Assembly (NCBI GenBank): GCA_035578155.1
Contig: JAPWDM010000024.1
Coordinates: 2,100,501 to 2,164,500 of the forward strand
DNA length: 64,000 nt
Source of the DNA: Brachynemurus nebulosus
Lineage: Eukaryota; Arthropoda; Insecta; Neuroptera; Myrmeleontidae
Direction of reading: 5' to 3'
Below are positions 20,986 to 32,959 of this stretch, piece by piece. Position 1 is the stretch's first letter; every line of letters begins with the position of its first letter. Under the pieces are notes generated by a model. It made no database searches. It saw only the letters and a list, made by a program, of their open reading frames with translations, and was not told where the DNA came from. The position numbers and the translations under genes were made by a program.

Positions 20986-21649
20986 TCAAAAACGATCGCG
21001 CATGAGTTGAACAATCTCCAGTGACGTATTGAAATTGTATATTTGAGATGTTTCATTAAGGATAGGATTGTCCAAAACGACATCCTGTGCTATTCTCAGA
21101 GCTTCCAAATGACTCATAAGATTTCCTTTTGGGAAAATATGCAAAGTTTCGAAGTTGGATTCTAAATTGAAAACGTGATCGGTGTCGCTAATATGTTGAG
21201 CTATAGCAGAGTGATTCCTGGTATTAGCTGACTTTATGGCTGATAAATGTTCATTAAACCTGGTTATAAATTTTCTACCCGTTTGACCGGTGTAGCTCAT
21301 TCCGCAAACGCAAACAAATTTATAAATCCCGGACTTGCCAAATTTAGGGATCGAGCCTTAGATTTTACCAACAGGGATGACAAAGTGTTGGAAGAACAGA
21401 AACTTAATTTCACGTTGTGATCACGGAAAATTTTGTTAAACACACTCGCTTGTTCATTGATGAACGGAATTGACGCGTAATGGTTTGAGCTTCTGTGATT
21501 ATTGGAACATGGTTAGGGAAGATAATTGACGCAAGTTTACAGTTCAAAAATTTTTTATAGATGTTGTATAGGAACTCTAAAGAATAGCCGTTACGACAAC
21601 CGATATGAATTATGATGGACAGTTCTCTACAGAAATTAGGTTTGTTCAA
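20986..21649 (-). pseudogene. Penelope-like ORF, copy 1, with GIY-YIG endonuclease
   Basis: The frame 21300-20986 holds 'SYTGQTGRKFITRFNEHL', then 'HSAIAQHISDTDHVF', 'LEALRIAQDVVL' and ends near 'LMRDRF'. Just upstream is 'GIYKFVCVCG'. Together these give the GIY...YTG core, the catalytic Arg (FITRF) and the Glu (LEALR). The domain nicks target DNA. Upstream, after frame breaks near 21,350-21,410, is the linker region with 'GYSLEFLYNIYKKFLN'. There is no RT domain. The copy is fragmentary and non-functional. Confidence 0.75.
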
Positions 21650-21741
21650 GGGATAAGTAAACAGTCCGTGGAACGCATGGATTCCATGCGTTCCACAGAC
21701 TCTTTACTTATCCCTTGAACAAACCTAATTTCTGTAGAGAA

Positions 21742-22260
21742 CTGTTAGGGAAGGTTATAAATTTTCTACCCGTTAAACCTGGTTATAAATTTTCTACCCG
21801 TTTGACCCGTGTAGCTCATTCCGCAAACGCAAACAAATTTATAAATTCCGAACTTGTCAAATTTAGAGATCGAGTCGTTAGATTTTACCAACAGGGATGA
21901 CAAAGTGTTGGAAGAACAGAAACTTAATTTCACGTTGTGATCACGAAAGATTTTGTTAAACACACTCGCTTGTTCATTGATGAACGGAATTGACGCGTAA
22001 TGGTTTGAGCTTCTGTGATTATTGGAAGAAAGGTTAGGGAAGATAATTGACTCAAGTTTACGGTTCAAAAATTTTTTATAGATGTTGTATAGGAACTCTA
22101 AAGAATAGCCTTTACAACAACCGCTATGAATTATGATGGACAGTTCTCTACAGAAATTAGGTTTGTTCAAGGGATAAGCAAACAGTCTGTGGAACGTATG
22201 GATTGGGCGTGGTTTTTGAATTTTTTTATGTTCAAATCTCCCTAAAAATTTAAAGTTCAT
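21742..22260 (-). pseudogene. Penelope-like ORF, copy 2, linker plus start of GIY-YIG
   Basis: The clean frame 22260-21766 runs from 'MNFKFLGRFEHKKIQKPRP' through 'GYSLEFLYNIYKKFLN' and 'NEQASVFNKIFRDHNVKLSF' to 'FGIYKFVCVCGMSYTGQTG', and is cut off at the junction with the inverted partner. It is better preserved than copy 1 for the linker. The catalytic Arg is kept, while the distal half with the Glu is lost. The N-terminal block joins directly to the linker, so the RT has been deleted from this copy. Confidence 0.7.
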
Positions 22261-22649
22261 AAATTCAATCGATCTTTAACCTACCATAAAATTTTCGTAA
22301 CGATGTGGATATATTTTAATTATGTTTTATCACACCCGATACAAAAATTAAAAATTTTTACCTTTTGACAATTTGTAAACGTTTTCTCAAATGTCGCTTT
22401 TCTGACTACGATTTTGGGTCTGCTTGTTTTTGAAAATGACCTTTAATATGGTCGAAACTAGTCAAAATTAATTTTTATATTTTTATTGATTTTAATTTTT
22501 TTATTCTTTGTGTTATTTGAATTTATTGGTGATTTTTATCACTTGTATTTTGCGGGCGTTGTCGTAAAATTTTTTTTGAAGTTTTTGTTCCTAATCATTG
22601 CAATTTCCCCGCAGTTGGTCTTGATTTGTTTAATTCTACTGTATTATGT

Positions 22650-24930
22650 AAATACCCCTGTCGCAGCATCTGCATAACATAGCGAATTTCCAAATTTTGG
22701 GGACTGGCGGATCTCATCTAAGAACTGTACCTATTTAAAATAGTTTAGCTTTCTAAGAGTAAAAGATTTTTTAAAATCGGCTGGGTAATTAGTTTTGATA
22801 TTTTTGGAACCCAAGAACCCGAACGGACTTTGTGCAGCATAGTTGTATCCATCTAAAATAATTTAGTTCTCTAACAGTGAAAAAATTTTCAAAATCGGTC
22901 GGTTAGTTTATTTTTTACAATAATGGGAACAGTAAACCCTGGCGGAAATCATACAACATAACCTTTATTCATCTAAAATAATTTTAGTAAAAAGTTTATC
23001 CTAACAGTAAAAAACGGGTCCTAGGGATCTCATATAACTTATGGTAGTTCGTAAGGTTCTTGTGGACATCATTTAATTACTTAATGAATTCAAATACTTT
23101 AACTTACTAACGGTGAAAAAATTTTCAAAATTTTCGACATTCGCTAAAAAGATCATTGAAAAATATTTGATATGTTTCGATCAATTAATGGTCAACATCA
23201 GCAAATAAAAGTTACTAAAATCGAAGAAAAGAATGAGTTATTTGTCCGTAGAAATTAAAATACAAATTCTGAAAACGAGCAAAGAAATATTGAAAAAACT
23301 AGATCGGCAAAACATTCTGACAAATAACACTACCCAACTAATACTTGCCAATTTGAATGAAACTTAACATACTTATTAAACAGCGAAAAATATTAAATAC
23401 GTGTTTTTTTATTTCGGCTAAATACGCTTTTTAGGGGTAGAAAACACCATTCAACCTCTGTAGATGAAAACAGTTATAGCTAAATATTTTTGAAACGGCA
23501 TATTTTTTGAAAAAAGGGCTGAGTACCAAATTTGTAGAATTTAAAGCGATGCACTTGATAGTGACCCTGAAATCGATTTTCAAGGTCAGTTGAAAATGAT
23601 TAGCCATTGCCGAACTTTGACCATATCCTGTACCTATAAGCAGTAATTTCATGTATTGACTCAATCTATCTTCAAAATTGATTTGTTGCGTTATTTTTCT
23701 AAAATAAAAAAAATAAAAACCTGACGAAATGAAAAAATAGGCGCAAATTTATAGAAAAAATTAGAAGAAAACATTTTTGTAAGTAATTTTAGAAGTTAAG
23801 AAAAGATTTAATATCACTCCAATTGTAAGTTAAACATTAACTTTATGTTATATTAGAAATTTTCAAAATTTTTTAAAATTTTTATTGCTACTCTATAGTT
23901 ATCATATTAGGAATTAAATTCAACATATGATTAACTATTATTTTTCCGATTGCGATTGAGCAAGTATTTTTCAAAATTACTTCTTGATCACTTATTTTCT
24001 ATCTTGCATGTGAAATTCGTTCGAATACACTTTGAACCATTTAGGGATGAAAAGTAAACTACTCCTTTTGAAAAATATTAAATGATTTTCAAATGACTTT
24101 GGAAATTGACCTCAAGGTCAACTTCAAAGTCAAGTGCATCACGAGAGTCAAGTGCTTCAAGATCATCAAGTGCATCACTTTGAACTCTATAACTTTGGTC
24201 CTAAGCACTTTTTTCAGAAAATATATCGTACCATAATCCACTTCTATGTTGATTCCTGGTCTCTTTTCCTGCGTTTCTAATATTTATGTCAATAAAAAAT
24301 GTGCTACCGTAGACAAAGATGAATAGGTACGCATTCCGACTTCACACCGTATTTTTTTGTATTTATTTTATGAGTACCTAATCTTTAATATATTAAAAAT
24401 TTACGCGAAGATGGTCACTTTATCAGCAGTATCCAAAAAAATTTAAAAATATCGGTGGTTTTTGAAAAATTAACGAAAATCGTATAATTTCTTCTCTATG
24501 AAAAATTGGGGTCAAAAGAGACGAGAAAAGAGTGAATGGGGACAACCCGTAGGGTCGACCAAAATTGAAATTCTAATATAAAATAATTTCGAACTTTTTG
24601 TATTTATACATTCAAAAAAGAAATAATAGGTACTTGATGATTTTCTGTAAAAATAAACGTAGAATCTAAAATAAAGTTTATATACTCCTGTCGTTTACCC
24701 CTAAGTTTATATTCCTCCTATTCTTATTTTAGTTCAAAAAATAATTTTTCAAAAGACTAAGACATAATAATTAATAACAGTGAGATTCTACGTCCATTTT
24801 CAGACTTTTGTTTATTAAATTGCGTAAAAGCTAGTAAATGCAATAACAGATATGATGAATTTATAAGGATTTTCTTGTACTACAAAATCTTAAAAATATG
24901 GAAACGCGTACTTTTTTTTCGTTAATTGTG
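22650..24930 (+). repeat. 2.3 kb repeat, copy 1 (direct repeat of 61,566-64,000)
   Basis: Both copies begin 'tacccctgtcgcagcatctg' and run colinear with few differences to 'tactttttttttcgttaat'-type sequence. This copy lacks a segment of about 190 bp that copy 2 carries near 63,700-63,890, and has small indels such as an extra piece near 24,140. No terminal inverted repeat is seen. It is probably a non-autonomous element of unknown class. Confidence 0.85.
23431..23664 (-). other. Open frame kept in both copies of the 2.3 kb repeat
   Basis: The 77-codon frame contains 'GTGYGQSSAMANHFQLTLKI' and 'ALNSTNLVLSPFF'. The partner at 62,345-62,566 differs at only a few residues. No family is recognised. 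The similarity simply follows the high identity of the two DNA copies, so coding is unproven. Confidence 0.2.
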
Positions 24931-26354
24931 TTTTATTCTTTTGCACAAAATTTTAAAAATACTTTATTTTCTTAAGAAAGGGAGGCAACTTTAGTCACAG
25001 ATATGCCTATGAACAGTTTTTGGTAATCCGGGAAAAACGAAAACACTTTTTAAAATTTTTTTATTGTTAAAATCGAAATGTTCTTTTAAAGAGGGTTAAA
25101 ATTACCATATTTTATATTAAAATTTTAACACAATCACTCCCTAATTAACGAGCCTTACTTAATATTAGCAAATTGAGAAAAAACACGTCAATTAGATTTT
25201 TTTACACAGATTTTATTTGTTATATAATTCAAAAGGATATTTTAAAAATGTGTATGAATGGCTTTCATTAAATAAATTTCAATATATTTTCCATTTATTT
25301 TAACAGTGGAATGTCCTTATTAGCGGCTATACTTTCGGCTTGGAGCGAATTAGACGAAGATTTTCTTCTAAAACCAAATTTAATAATTAATTAAAGAAAT
25401 AAAAAAAAATTTGTGCATTTCCTACCGTTCAAATATAATCTTTATTGTATGTAAAAATGTTATTACATTTTTTCAAAAAACTGTAAGTAAACTGTAAAAT
25501 TTTCTTTACAAATATGTTAAAATAGAGAAATGTTTCCTTTTTAATTTATTTTTAACTCTTTTTAAATGATTCACTTTAAAATTTTTTAATATTTCTTAAT
25601 CGAAATTTCATAAAAGAATGTGTCAAAATTTAAAAAAATTTTTCTTTGTTAAAAAAAAAAATTGAATGTGCAAAATTATTTAATATTAGAATGCTCTGAT
25701 TATACAATTCTAATCATAACTGTATTGTCAATTGGATAAAAAATTACGTAAAAATATTATTGTTTGAATATGATTTAACGTAATTTTTATACGATTGAAG
25801 CAAACTCTTATTAATTTTAGGAAGGTGTAAATATAATCTAAATTCTGATCATATCACATAACAGATATCGTCGGGATTTTTTTTGTAAAAAAAAATGGAA
25901 CAGAGATACATTATAAAAACATTTAACTGACAGAGAAATAGAATATAGCCGAATCGTTAAATTGGATTAAAAAAATCATGACACGCTACTTATAAAGCGG
26001 CTTTTTTCGAATTTAGCTCGCAAAAAATGAGACAGAAAAAAAAAGAATGCGAGTGCGAGTGAAATGGAGAACGACATATTTCCTAGTTTTTCTCGAAAAG
26101 TAAGTAATTTAGAGCAACGGTATAAAAACATTTTTTATGCGTTTTACCTTTTACAATGGCTTAGTGTAAAAAAAAATTTGAAAAATTGCTTAATTCTGGC
26201 AAAAAACTCATTTTGTTGACAAAAAACGCCCGGAAAACCTACTTCTGGGCATCCGACGTGTCTGGCTAACGAACTCATCCAACGATTTGGAAAATCGAAT
26301 TCGCACACAAAATTTCATAAGCATTAAACGCTTCGTTCGAGAGTTATCGCGCGG

Positions 26355-26390
<36 letters not shown>

Positions 26391-26514
26391 TTTAGTGAAT
26401 ATCATTTTCGTATTCTAGGGACCTCAAAACATATTTCTGATATGGTCTCGGGCTTAGGTCGCACCATGACACCTGGCGTAAAAGCTGAATTTCCAGTTTT
26501 GGAAATTCGCTAAA
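24931..26514. other. AT-rich sequence without recognised genes
   Basis: Nothing coding is recognised. A (TA)n array of about 29 bp lies at 26,359-26,387, and 26,200-26,345 is a less AT-rich stretch of unknown nature. Confidence 0.4.
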
Positions 26515-27675
26515 AAAGGGAAAATCAGAACAGGTCTTTCTGTACACGTACCTTGATGTATCATATTACTTACGTAACATTTCTAGATTTATGTAGCTCT
26601 ACGACATCGAATGCACCTAGTAATTAAAAATTTTTTATTTGCACAGATATAATATTACTGTATCGACGACGCTTTGCCGTTAAAATACGTGCCTTTTTCT
26701 ACGATTTAACGGAAGTATCATATTTAAATCTCGCAAAATACTGACGCTGTGCACCTGGAAATACAAATTGCTTTATAATCATACATGTATTAATTGTAAA
26801 GTAACCTTCGAGAAGGAATACTTATTAACAGTAAATTATCATTTGGACAGTTGCATTCATAAGTATGCGAACGCCTTAGATTGTTTTTTATTTTCTGATG
26901 GTCTTTATTAATAAAAGTGCAATAGTATTTTTATCATACGCATTTCAAAACTTGCTATCATATATAATTTTTTTAGACTTTTAAGAATTGGGATATAGAT
27001 AAAAAAAGACTGCTAAGAGAGGTTCTATTGCATTATGTAAACAAGGGAAAATCAGAACAGGTTTTACAGTACACGGGCCTTGACTTATCATATTACCTAC
27101 GTGACATTTCTAGATAGAAGTAGCTTAACGATATCAAATGCAACTTGTAATTAAAAATTTTTTATGTTCGCAGAGATATCATATTACTCTATCGGCGACT
27201 CTTTGCCGTCAAAATACGTGCTTTTTTCTACGATTTAACAGAAGTATCATATTTGAACGTCGCGACATACTGACGCCGTGCACGTGGAAATAAAAATTAC
27301 CTTGTAATCATACACGTATTAATTGCAAAGTGAGCTTCGAAAAGGAATGCTTATTAACAATAAATTATCATTTGTACAGTTGCATTCATAAGTATGCGAA
27401 CGCGCTAGATTATTTTTTATTTTCTGATGGTCTTTATTAATAAAAGTGCAATAGTATTTTTATCATACGCATTTTAAAACTTGCTAGCATATATAATTTT
27501 TTTAGACTTTTAAGAATTGATATATAGATAAAAAAGATTGATTTTAAACATTAAGATAGATTTTACTGCTAAGAGAGGTTCTATTGCATTATGTAAACAA
27601 GGGAAAATCAGAACAGGTTTTACAGTACACGGGCCTTGACTTATCATATTACCTACGTGACATTTCTAGATTGAT
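26515..27675 (+). repeat. Tandem repeat, about 540 bp unit, 2.1 copies
   Basis: Units start at about 26,517, 27,046 and 27,600 with 'gggaaaatcagaacaggt', followed by 'tatcatattac' and 'gtgacatttctaga'. The third unit breaks off at 27,675. Units differ by substitutions and small indels. A diverged copy lies at 19,740-20,310. It resembles satellite or a tandemly duplicated terminal repeat. Confidence 0.85.
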
Positions 27676-27784
27676 GAAAACCTCTATCAACAAATATAGG
27701 GTATGCCTTCAGTTAACAAGCACAGACAAGTTTAAATCCGCATAAACCTTTTTTAATATAAACAAAATACAATCATACAAGTTA

Positions 27785-28140
27785 AAACCTGCAGGAACAT
27801 GCAAAAATCTTTCGCTTTTGCTATTAATATCGGTATACCTTCTAATAACGTCACAAGCACAAACAATTTTAAACCTGTTTCAGGTCGAATTCTAAATCTA
27901 GGTGCAATGTTCGCTAGTATTCAGACTAGCAACGCCATCTAGTAGTGAAAAGTATACGAACAGCACCATCTGTTAGTGAAAAGTATAACTATCAAAGGAT
28001 TTTCAGCGCCATGTATTGACAATTTTTCAAATTTACTACAGGGTTCGCTAGTATCCAGAGTGGCAGCGCCATCTAAGTGAAAAGTATAATTCTTAGGTTC
28101 ACTTAGGTTCCGCTAGGTTACACTAAGTTTCGTCGGTTCC
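27785..28140 (-). repeat. Dispersed repeat with 'cgccatctagtag' core, copy 2
   Basis: It is the reverse complement of 295-520. In this copy the 'cagcgccatctaagtgaaaagtata' type segment is repeated about three times between 27,935 and 28,090, so the end has expanded in tandem. The 28,090-28,330 stretch after it has 'aggttcccgttaggttggg'-like short duplications and no gene. Confidence 0.7.
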
Positions 28141-28334
28141 CGTTAGGTTGGGAACGAGAACTCGCATAGGATATCTACCACCACCCGTGGTCCCTCAAAA
28201 AATCCGAGCGGTGGGTGGTGGCTCTGGAACCGCTATATTTCTACAACTTCCTTGATTGATTATATTTAAATTATTATCTAGTACGAAGTCAAGTAGTAAC
28301 TAACCTCTGTGGTTGGTATCAGTACTGCTCCAGA

Positions 28335-28830
28335 TCTAATGATGTGCGTTCGAGTCGCAGCACAGAATTAGTTCTGCGTTATCCTTTGCACATTTGTCCA
28401 CTATCCGGCGGAGTTCTCAGGTTACCAGAGTGTTTTCTTCATAAGGAAGGTATGGCGAGCATATGTAGATGTCTTTGGTTTTGCCTTCTACACGAATTTT
28501 GATCCCTGCCATTGCCAGGTTTCTAGAGCATAGTTCCTGGATTAATAAGATATCAATATTTTTGTTTACAAAAAACATGCTCTTGGAGTTGGAGTTGAGA
28601 AGTCATATATAATAACTTACGTCCAGAATCGTTTAGGCCTCTTACACGACACTTGTTAATCCAAGGTTCTTGTAAAGTGCCACGTGTAGTTCCTCAGCTA
28701 AAAACCTTTCGCTGAGGTTAGCAGCTGCCAGCTTCTTGTACTGAATGTTGGCTTGTATTTGCCTCAGCACCGTCTTCAGTCATTGGAATTGTTTTGTCCA
28801 GAACTTTCGCCTGAATCTGAAGGAGTCCGC
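28335..28830 (-). pseudogene. LINE ORF2 N-terminus: APE-type endonuclease fragment
   Basis: Reading leftward: 'IQANIQYKKLAAANLSERF', 'LAEELHVAL', then 'QEPWINKCRVRGLN' with the catalytic Glu, a partly duplicated or deleted middle with 'KNIDILLIQE', then 'KTKDIYICSPYLPYEEN' and 'AELILCCDSNAHH' with the Asp-x-Asn pair. The order is that of apurinic-type endonucleases of R1, Loa or Jockey-like LINEs. There are frame breaks near 28,670 and 28,560 and stops near 28,420 and 28,335. RT and later domains are absent. It may be from the same broad group as the RNase H fragment at 15,696, but they do not overlap. Confidence 0.75.
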
Positions 28831-28855
28831 TTAGTTATTGGGGATACTACGATTA

Positions 28856-29478
28856 GTACGGCGCCAAGATTTAATGACACTTCCTTATAGAACTTGACAA
28901 AATAAAACGAAAAACAAGAATAAAATTTTTCGAGATCTCGCTTCGTTCTCGAGATATTGATCGTTAAACTTATATTTAAGGTTACCCTTGGCCCAAAAGT
29001 TAGGCTAGTTATGACAACAAACTTCGATTTTTGATATAAAAACTAAGTGGTGAGGTTAGTTAAGGTTACCCTTTGCCCGAAGGTTAGGCCAGTTATGACA
29101 ATAAACTTCGATTTTTGATATTAAATATATTTCACCAATATTTCACCAAAATATTACACCATACAAAAATACAATATATCCGAATTTCATGACAACTTAA
29201 ATAAAAGTTTAACGATCGATGTCCCGAAAACTAAGGCGAATTTCAAAATTTTTTACTCTTTATTTTTTGCTTAGAATGCCAAAATCTATCAGATCCGCTT
29301 GTCAAATTTTGTCGCCTCGGATATCGTACTCGTGCCCACATCCCATACATACAATATATTGGAATTCAAAAACAAGTTTAACTCGAAACGAAGCGAGATC
29401 TCGAAAAATGTTTTTCTTGTTTTTCGTTTTATTTTGTTAAGTTCTATAAGGAAGTGTCATCAAATCTTGGCGCCGTAC
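28856..29478. mobile_element. Harbinger-like MITE with TTA target duplication
   Basis: Termini GTACGGCGCCAAGATTT and the complement are flanked by TTA at 28853-28855 and 29479-29481. The inverted arms extend about 120 bp. Inside is a pair of direct repeats of about 77-100 bp (about 28,980-29,130), each with 'ggttacccttggccc'-like and 'aacttcgatttttgatat' strings. TTA duplication fits PIF/Harbinger. No transposase. Confidence 0.7.
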
Positions 29479-29481
29479 TTA

Positions 29482-29855
29482 TTGTAGTTTTGCCTAGTTA
29501 TTTAATATTGTTCATATTTGATGAACCTGGGGGATTATGTACAAAATCAGTTTCTTACAGTGCTTCACCCTGCTCATCAAATGATTCAAAAATAGCCATA
29601 TTTACACATTAGAGTAGAATTTCGATTAACTATCACTCGATTGTCCGTCAGTTTCTGTAAACCATCACTGCCTTATAAAAAAAATAAAGTCTTTGACATT
29701 AGGTATTGTAGCCATGGTGACATTCACCAGAAAGCACTGAACTAAAATAAAATGCAAGTACAAAAAATAGGAAACACTTTGGATCATTACTGTCTAGAAA
29801 ATTTTAGAATTATCCTTCCATCCTCTTTTGAGATATTGCTTAATAAAGACACCGT
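29482..29855. other. Unannotated sequence between two MITEs
   Basis: No gene or repeat boundary is recognised. Confidence 0.4.
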
Positions 29856-29863
29856 CAGACGTC

Positions 29864-30734
29864 CAGGGTTGGGAAAAATGGTTCATAGAAACTATTTAAA
29901 ATAGAAAATGGAAAATGGTTTCCAAAATTGCAAATTTCCAAAATATAAAATTGAAAATAGTTTTGCTGAACATATTTAAAATTGAAAATGGAAAATAGTT
30001 ATTTAAAATGTATTATAAAATGCAAAATGCTTTTTTTACTTAAAATTTATTCTATAAATTTTTTTATTATTATTTAGATTATTATATATCATAACTATAT
30101 CATTATTTTTAATTAATTAAAAAAAAAAGTCAGGAAAATATCAAAGGTACTGTAATAAAATAAAGGCAATCTTTTGAGAAAATTTTGTAAAGTTTGCGTG
30201 ATATGAAAATGAAACTTAAATACTGTTACTTAAAAATTTTGTAAAATTTAATTCGGCCTTGACGTATTCAAACCTTGACGACGCTATGACTGTAACTTCT
30301 AAATAAGATTATGAAAATCATCTACTCGAAATACAAAAACATTTCTTATCGTCGTGTATTAAAGATAGTAGTATACAACTGGAGTCAGAAAAGTTTGACT
30401 TAAGAGAACTGCAACTCTAGTAACAAATTTAACTTAAGTGACATTGCAACTCGAGTTATAAAAAATTTGAGTCAATTAAATCAACTCACATTTACCATAC
30501 AATTTGTTAGACTTCAAGTCGTTCAATTCAAGTTCTATAATTAATATTATATACACATAAATTTGAGAACACATTCATTTTCATTTTAAATGTAAAATGG
30601 ATTCAAATTTTCTTTTTAAATACAAAATGGAAAATGGTTTGACCGAACTAATTTACAATAGAAAATGCAAAATGCCATTTTGTATTTTAAATACATATAT
30701 AAAATGAAATCATTTTAAATAGTTCCCAGCCCTG
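29864..30734. mobile_element. hAT-type non-autonomous element, perfect 8 bp target duplication
   Basis: Termini read CAGGGTTGGGAA and the complement of CAGGGCTGGGAACTATTT. Identical 'cagacgtc' flanks it at 29856-29863 and 30735-30742. The ends carry tandem 'aaaatggaaaatgg' motifs. It has no coding content. Confidence 0.9.
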
Positions 30735-30742
30735 CAGACGTC

Positions 30743-31414
30743 CCATATCCGTATATGAATAACGAAAATAAGACTTGGCATCCTGGCACAATCCTGGGCT
30801 CAGGTTTACAAATGCCATCTCGAAATTCGAATCTCCTGATTACAACTATCGGTAAAGTGTGACGAAATATTTATTATTATTTACCATAATTCGATGCACT
30901 GAAAAATTTTCTGTATTTTTACTGCATTACTAAATATTTGACCCATTGTTCGCTACTAAGTATTATAAAAAAAAAACGCCGTGAGCAGCGGAGCCCCATC
31001 ACGGAAGTCGAATTTTTCCTTTCATCTTCGGTATTGAATGTCTACAAGCGAAATGTAATTCAAAGTCCACAAGCGATTTGCCATTTTGATGGTTTCAAAA
31101 CTGATGATGAGTGTCCGGTTGATCGGTGCTTTAAAAAAAGGTTTTAAGTTTTTAAGGGCTGAATCTCAGTACCTAAATTTCAATTTTATACCGATAGCAG
31201 TTAGCAGGAAAAAAGCCAACACAATTCGTACGAAAGCATTCCTACCCATTCTTATCCGCCAATTGCCTTTGTGTTTTATTTTTAAATATTAAAAAAAGAC
31301 CTTAAATAGTAAACTGGAAGGCCTTTATGAAGGTATTTTTTCCTTCCAAAAAAATTCAAAATTTCTATTTTATAAATAATAAAAATCCAAAATTTCTAAT
31401 TTATAAATAAACAG
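30743..31414. other. Unannotated sequence
   Basis: Two overlapping open frames (30,938-31,147 and 31,086-31,292, plus strand) have no recognisable domain. Their GC content is a little higher than the surroundings, but I cannot support a gene. Confidence 0.35.
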
Positions 31415-32472
31415 TGACTTTAATAACATTTTTAAATTACTTAATATGTATGTATTTCATTTATTATAAAAGTAAGTTCACTTTTTTTTAAATTTTTTAA
31501 AATTACTATTCGCCTACTTTGTATTAGAATAAAAATAATGCATTTAAAACACATTTAACAATACCGTTCGAATTGCGATGTAAAAATGGGAGAAGTGGGG
31601 GGAAAGTAATGTGGAATCCCTAAAAGGCACTAGCTGGATACTAACTCAATACACGTATAAAATTTCAGCCCTCCAGGTTTCCTTAGAGAGTCTCTAGACG
31701 GGTTTAGAAAAAAAGCAAAAAAATTAAGGAAATATTGGTGTAAAAATCGTAGGGGTAAGGGTTAAAAGTTGAAACCTCCAAAAAGTAGTGGCTGGCTATT
31801 AGCTTAACCTGTACATAAAATTTCAGCCCTCTAGGCTTATTTGGGGAGATTTTGACCCGAACGAAACGGTTAAAAAACAAGAAAAATCATGTTCTTTTTG
31901 GTATAAAAATGGTGGGGTTAAGGGTTAAAAGTTGAGACCCCCAAAAGGCACCCCCTTGATACTAACTCAATCCAAATAAAAAATTTTAGCTCTCTAGATT
32001 TGTTTGGGTGACCTGTGCGAGTGGTACAAACTTCGAAAACGTCGAAAAGGCATGAAATTGTAGCTTACAAATGAAGGGGGTGGGGGTAAAATATCAAAAC
32101 CCCCAAAAAGCACAACCTAGGTATGAACTCTATCAACACACCAAATTTCAACCCTCTACGTTAATTCTGGGGGGCTGAGGGCGTGTTAGATCCAGCCAAA
32201 ATCATTTTTTCCCCCTCTACTCCCTCCAAATCATCCTAGGAAACTAAATTTTGGATATGTTGTAGATAATTGACCGAAACATTATTTCCAACCGGTTTGG
32301 AAAAGGTTTATTGTTTTACCTCCCCCCAACACCCCCCTAAAAGTTGGGTCGGGTCAAAAATTTGCCCAAAATTTGACTCCACTTTGATAGTATGAGGTGC
32401 CTCAAAAATGAGCCCCACTTACCAAATTTGAGCTCTTAACTTCCATAGGGGGTCCATATTAAAAGGAGGCGG

Positions 32473-32554
<82 letters not shown>

Positions 32555-32683
32555 CATTTTTTTCTACATAATCGTGTTCTACGGGTCCGAAAACGGATAG
32601 CGCCCCTACTCTCGCCTCTCGCCGTTCTTATCGTATAGACTGTATAAGTCTAATTTTTTTAAGGAAAAATTCGACTAAAAAGT
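31415..32683 (+). mobile_element. Modular non-coding element, copy A
   Basis: Four to five degenerate units of about 160 bp (starting near 31,585, 31,742, 31,905 and 32,067) share 'gggggtaagggttaaaagtt', 'ccccaaaa' and 'aaaatttcagccctctagg'. A (TA)n array (32,474-32,550) follows, then a tail from 'tctacataatcgtgttctac' to 'ggaaaaattcgactaaa'. Copies B (32,960-34,740), C (59,311-60,407) and D (60,408-61,566) have the same layout. No reading frame is conserved. Confidence 0.8.
32474..32550. repeat. (TA)n microsatellite inside modular element A
   Basis: About 77 bp of pure TA at the position where the related elements C and D also carry TA arrays. The next 400 bp after the element (32,684-32,959) hold nothing recognised. 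Confidence 0.95.
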
Positions 32684-32959
32684 GTAATATATGTATAAAT
32701 AAATAAATTTACATTGTGAAATATGATTATTTATTCTTAGCTATTACATAACAGTAGTTTTCTAATGAATGCGTAAATAATAAATAAATGAATAGTATAA
32801 ACGTACAGGTAATATGCATGCTTTTTAAAAATATACATAGAGGCCATTAATATTTAATGGTAATTGTTATATACGAATCCAATCATTTTCAATTAACAAA
32901 TTTATTTGTAAAAAATAATAATATTAACAATATTCGTAACAGATTAATCAAAAACTACA

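Larger units (their letters stand above)
20310..22595. mobile_element. Rearranged Penelope-like element with inverted terminal arms
   Basis: Outer arms at about 20,310-20,700 and 22,190-22,595 are reverse complements. Inside, two minus-strand copies of the coding end (20,986-21,649 and 21,742-22,260) meet at a palindromic junction around 21,620-21,740. GIY-YIG endonuclease segments identify the class. Penelope-like elements often insert with inverted or tandem partial copies (family knowledge). A hammerhead-like motif sits in each arm, at 20,431-20,463 and 22,431-22,463. The reverse transcriptase core is missing. Confidence 0.75.
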
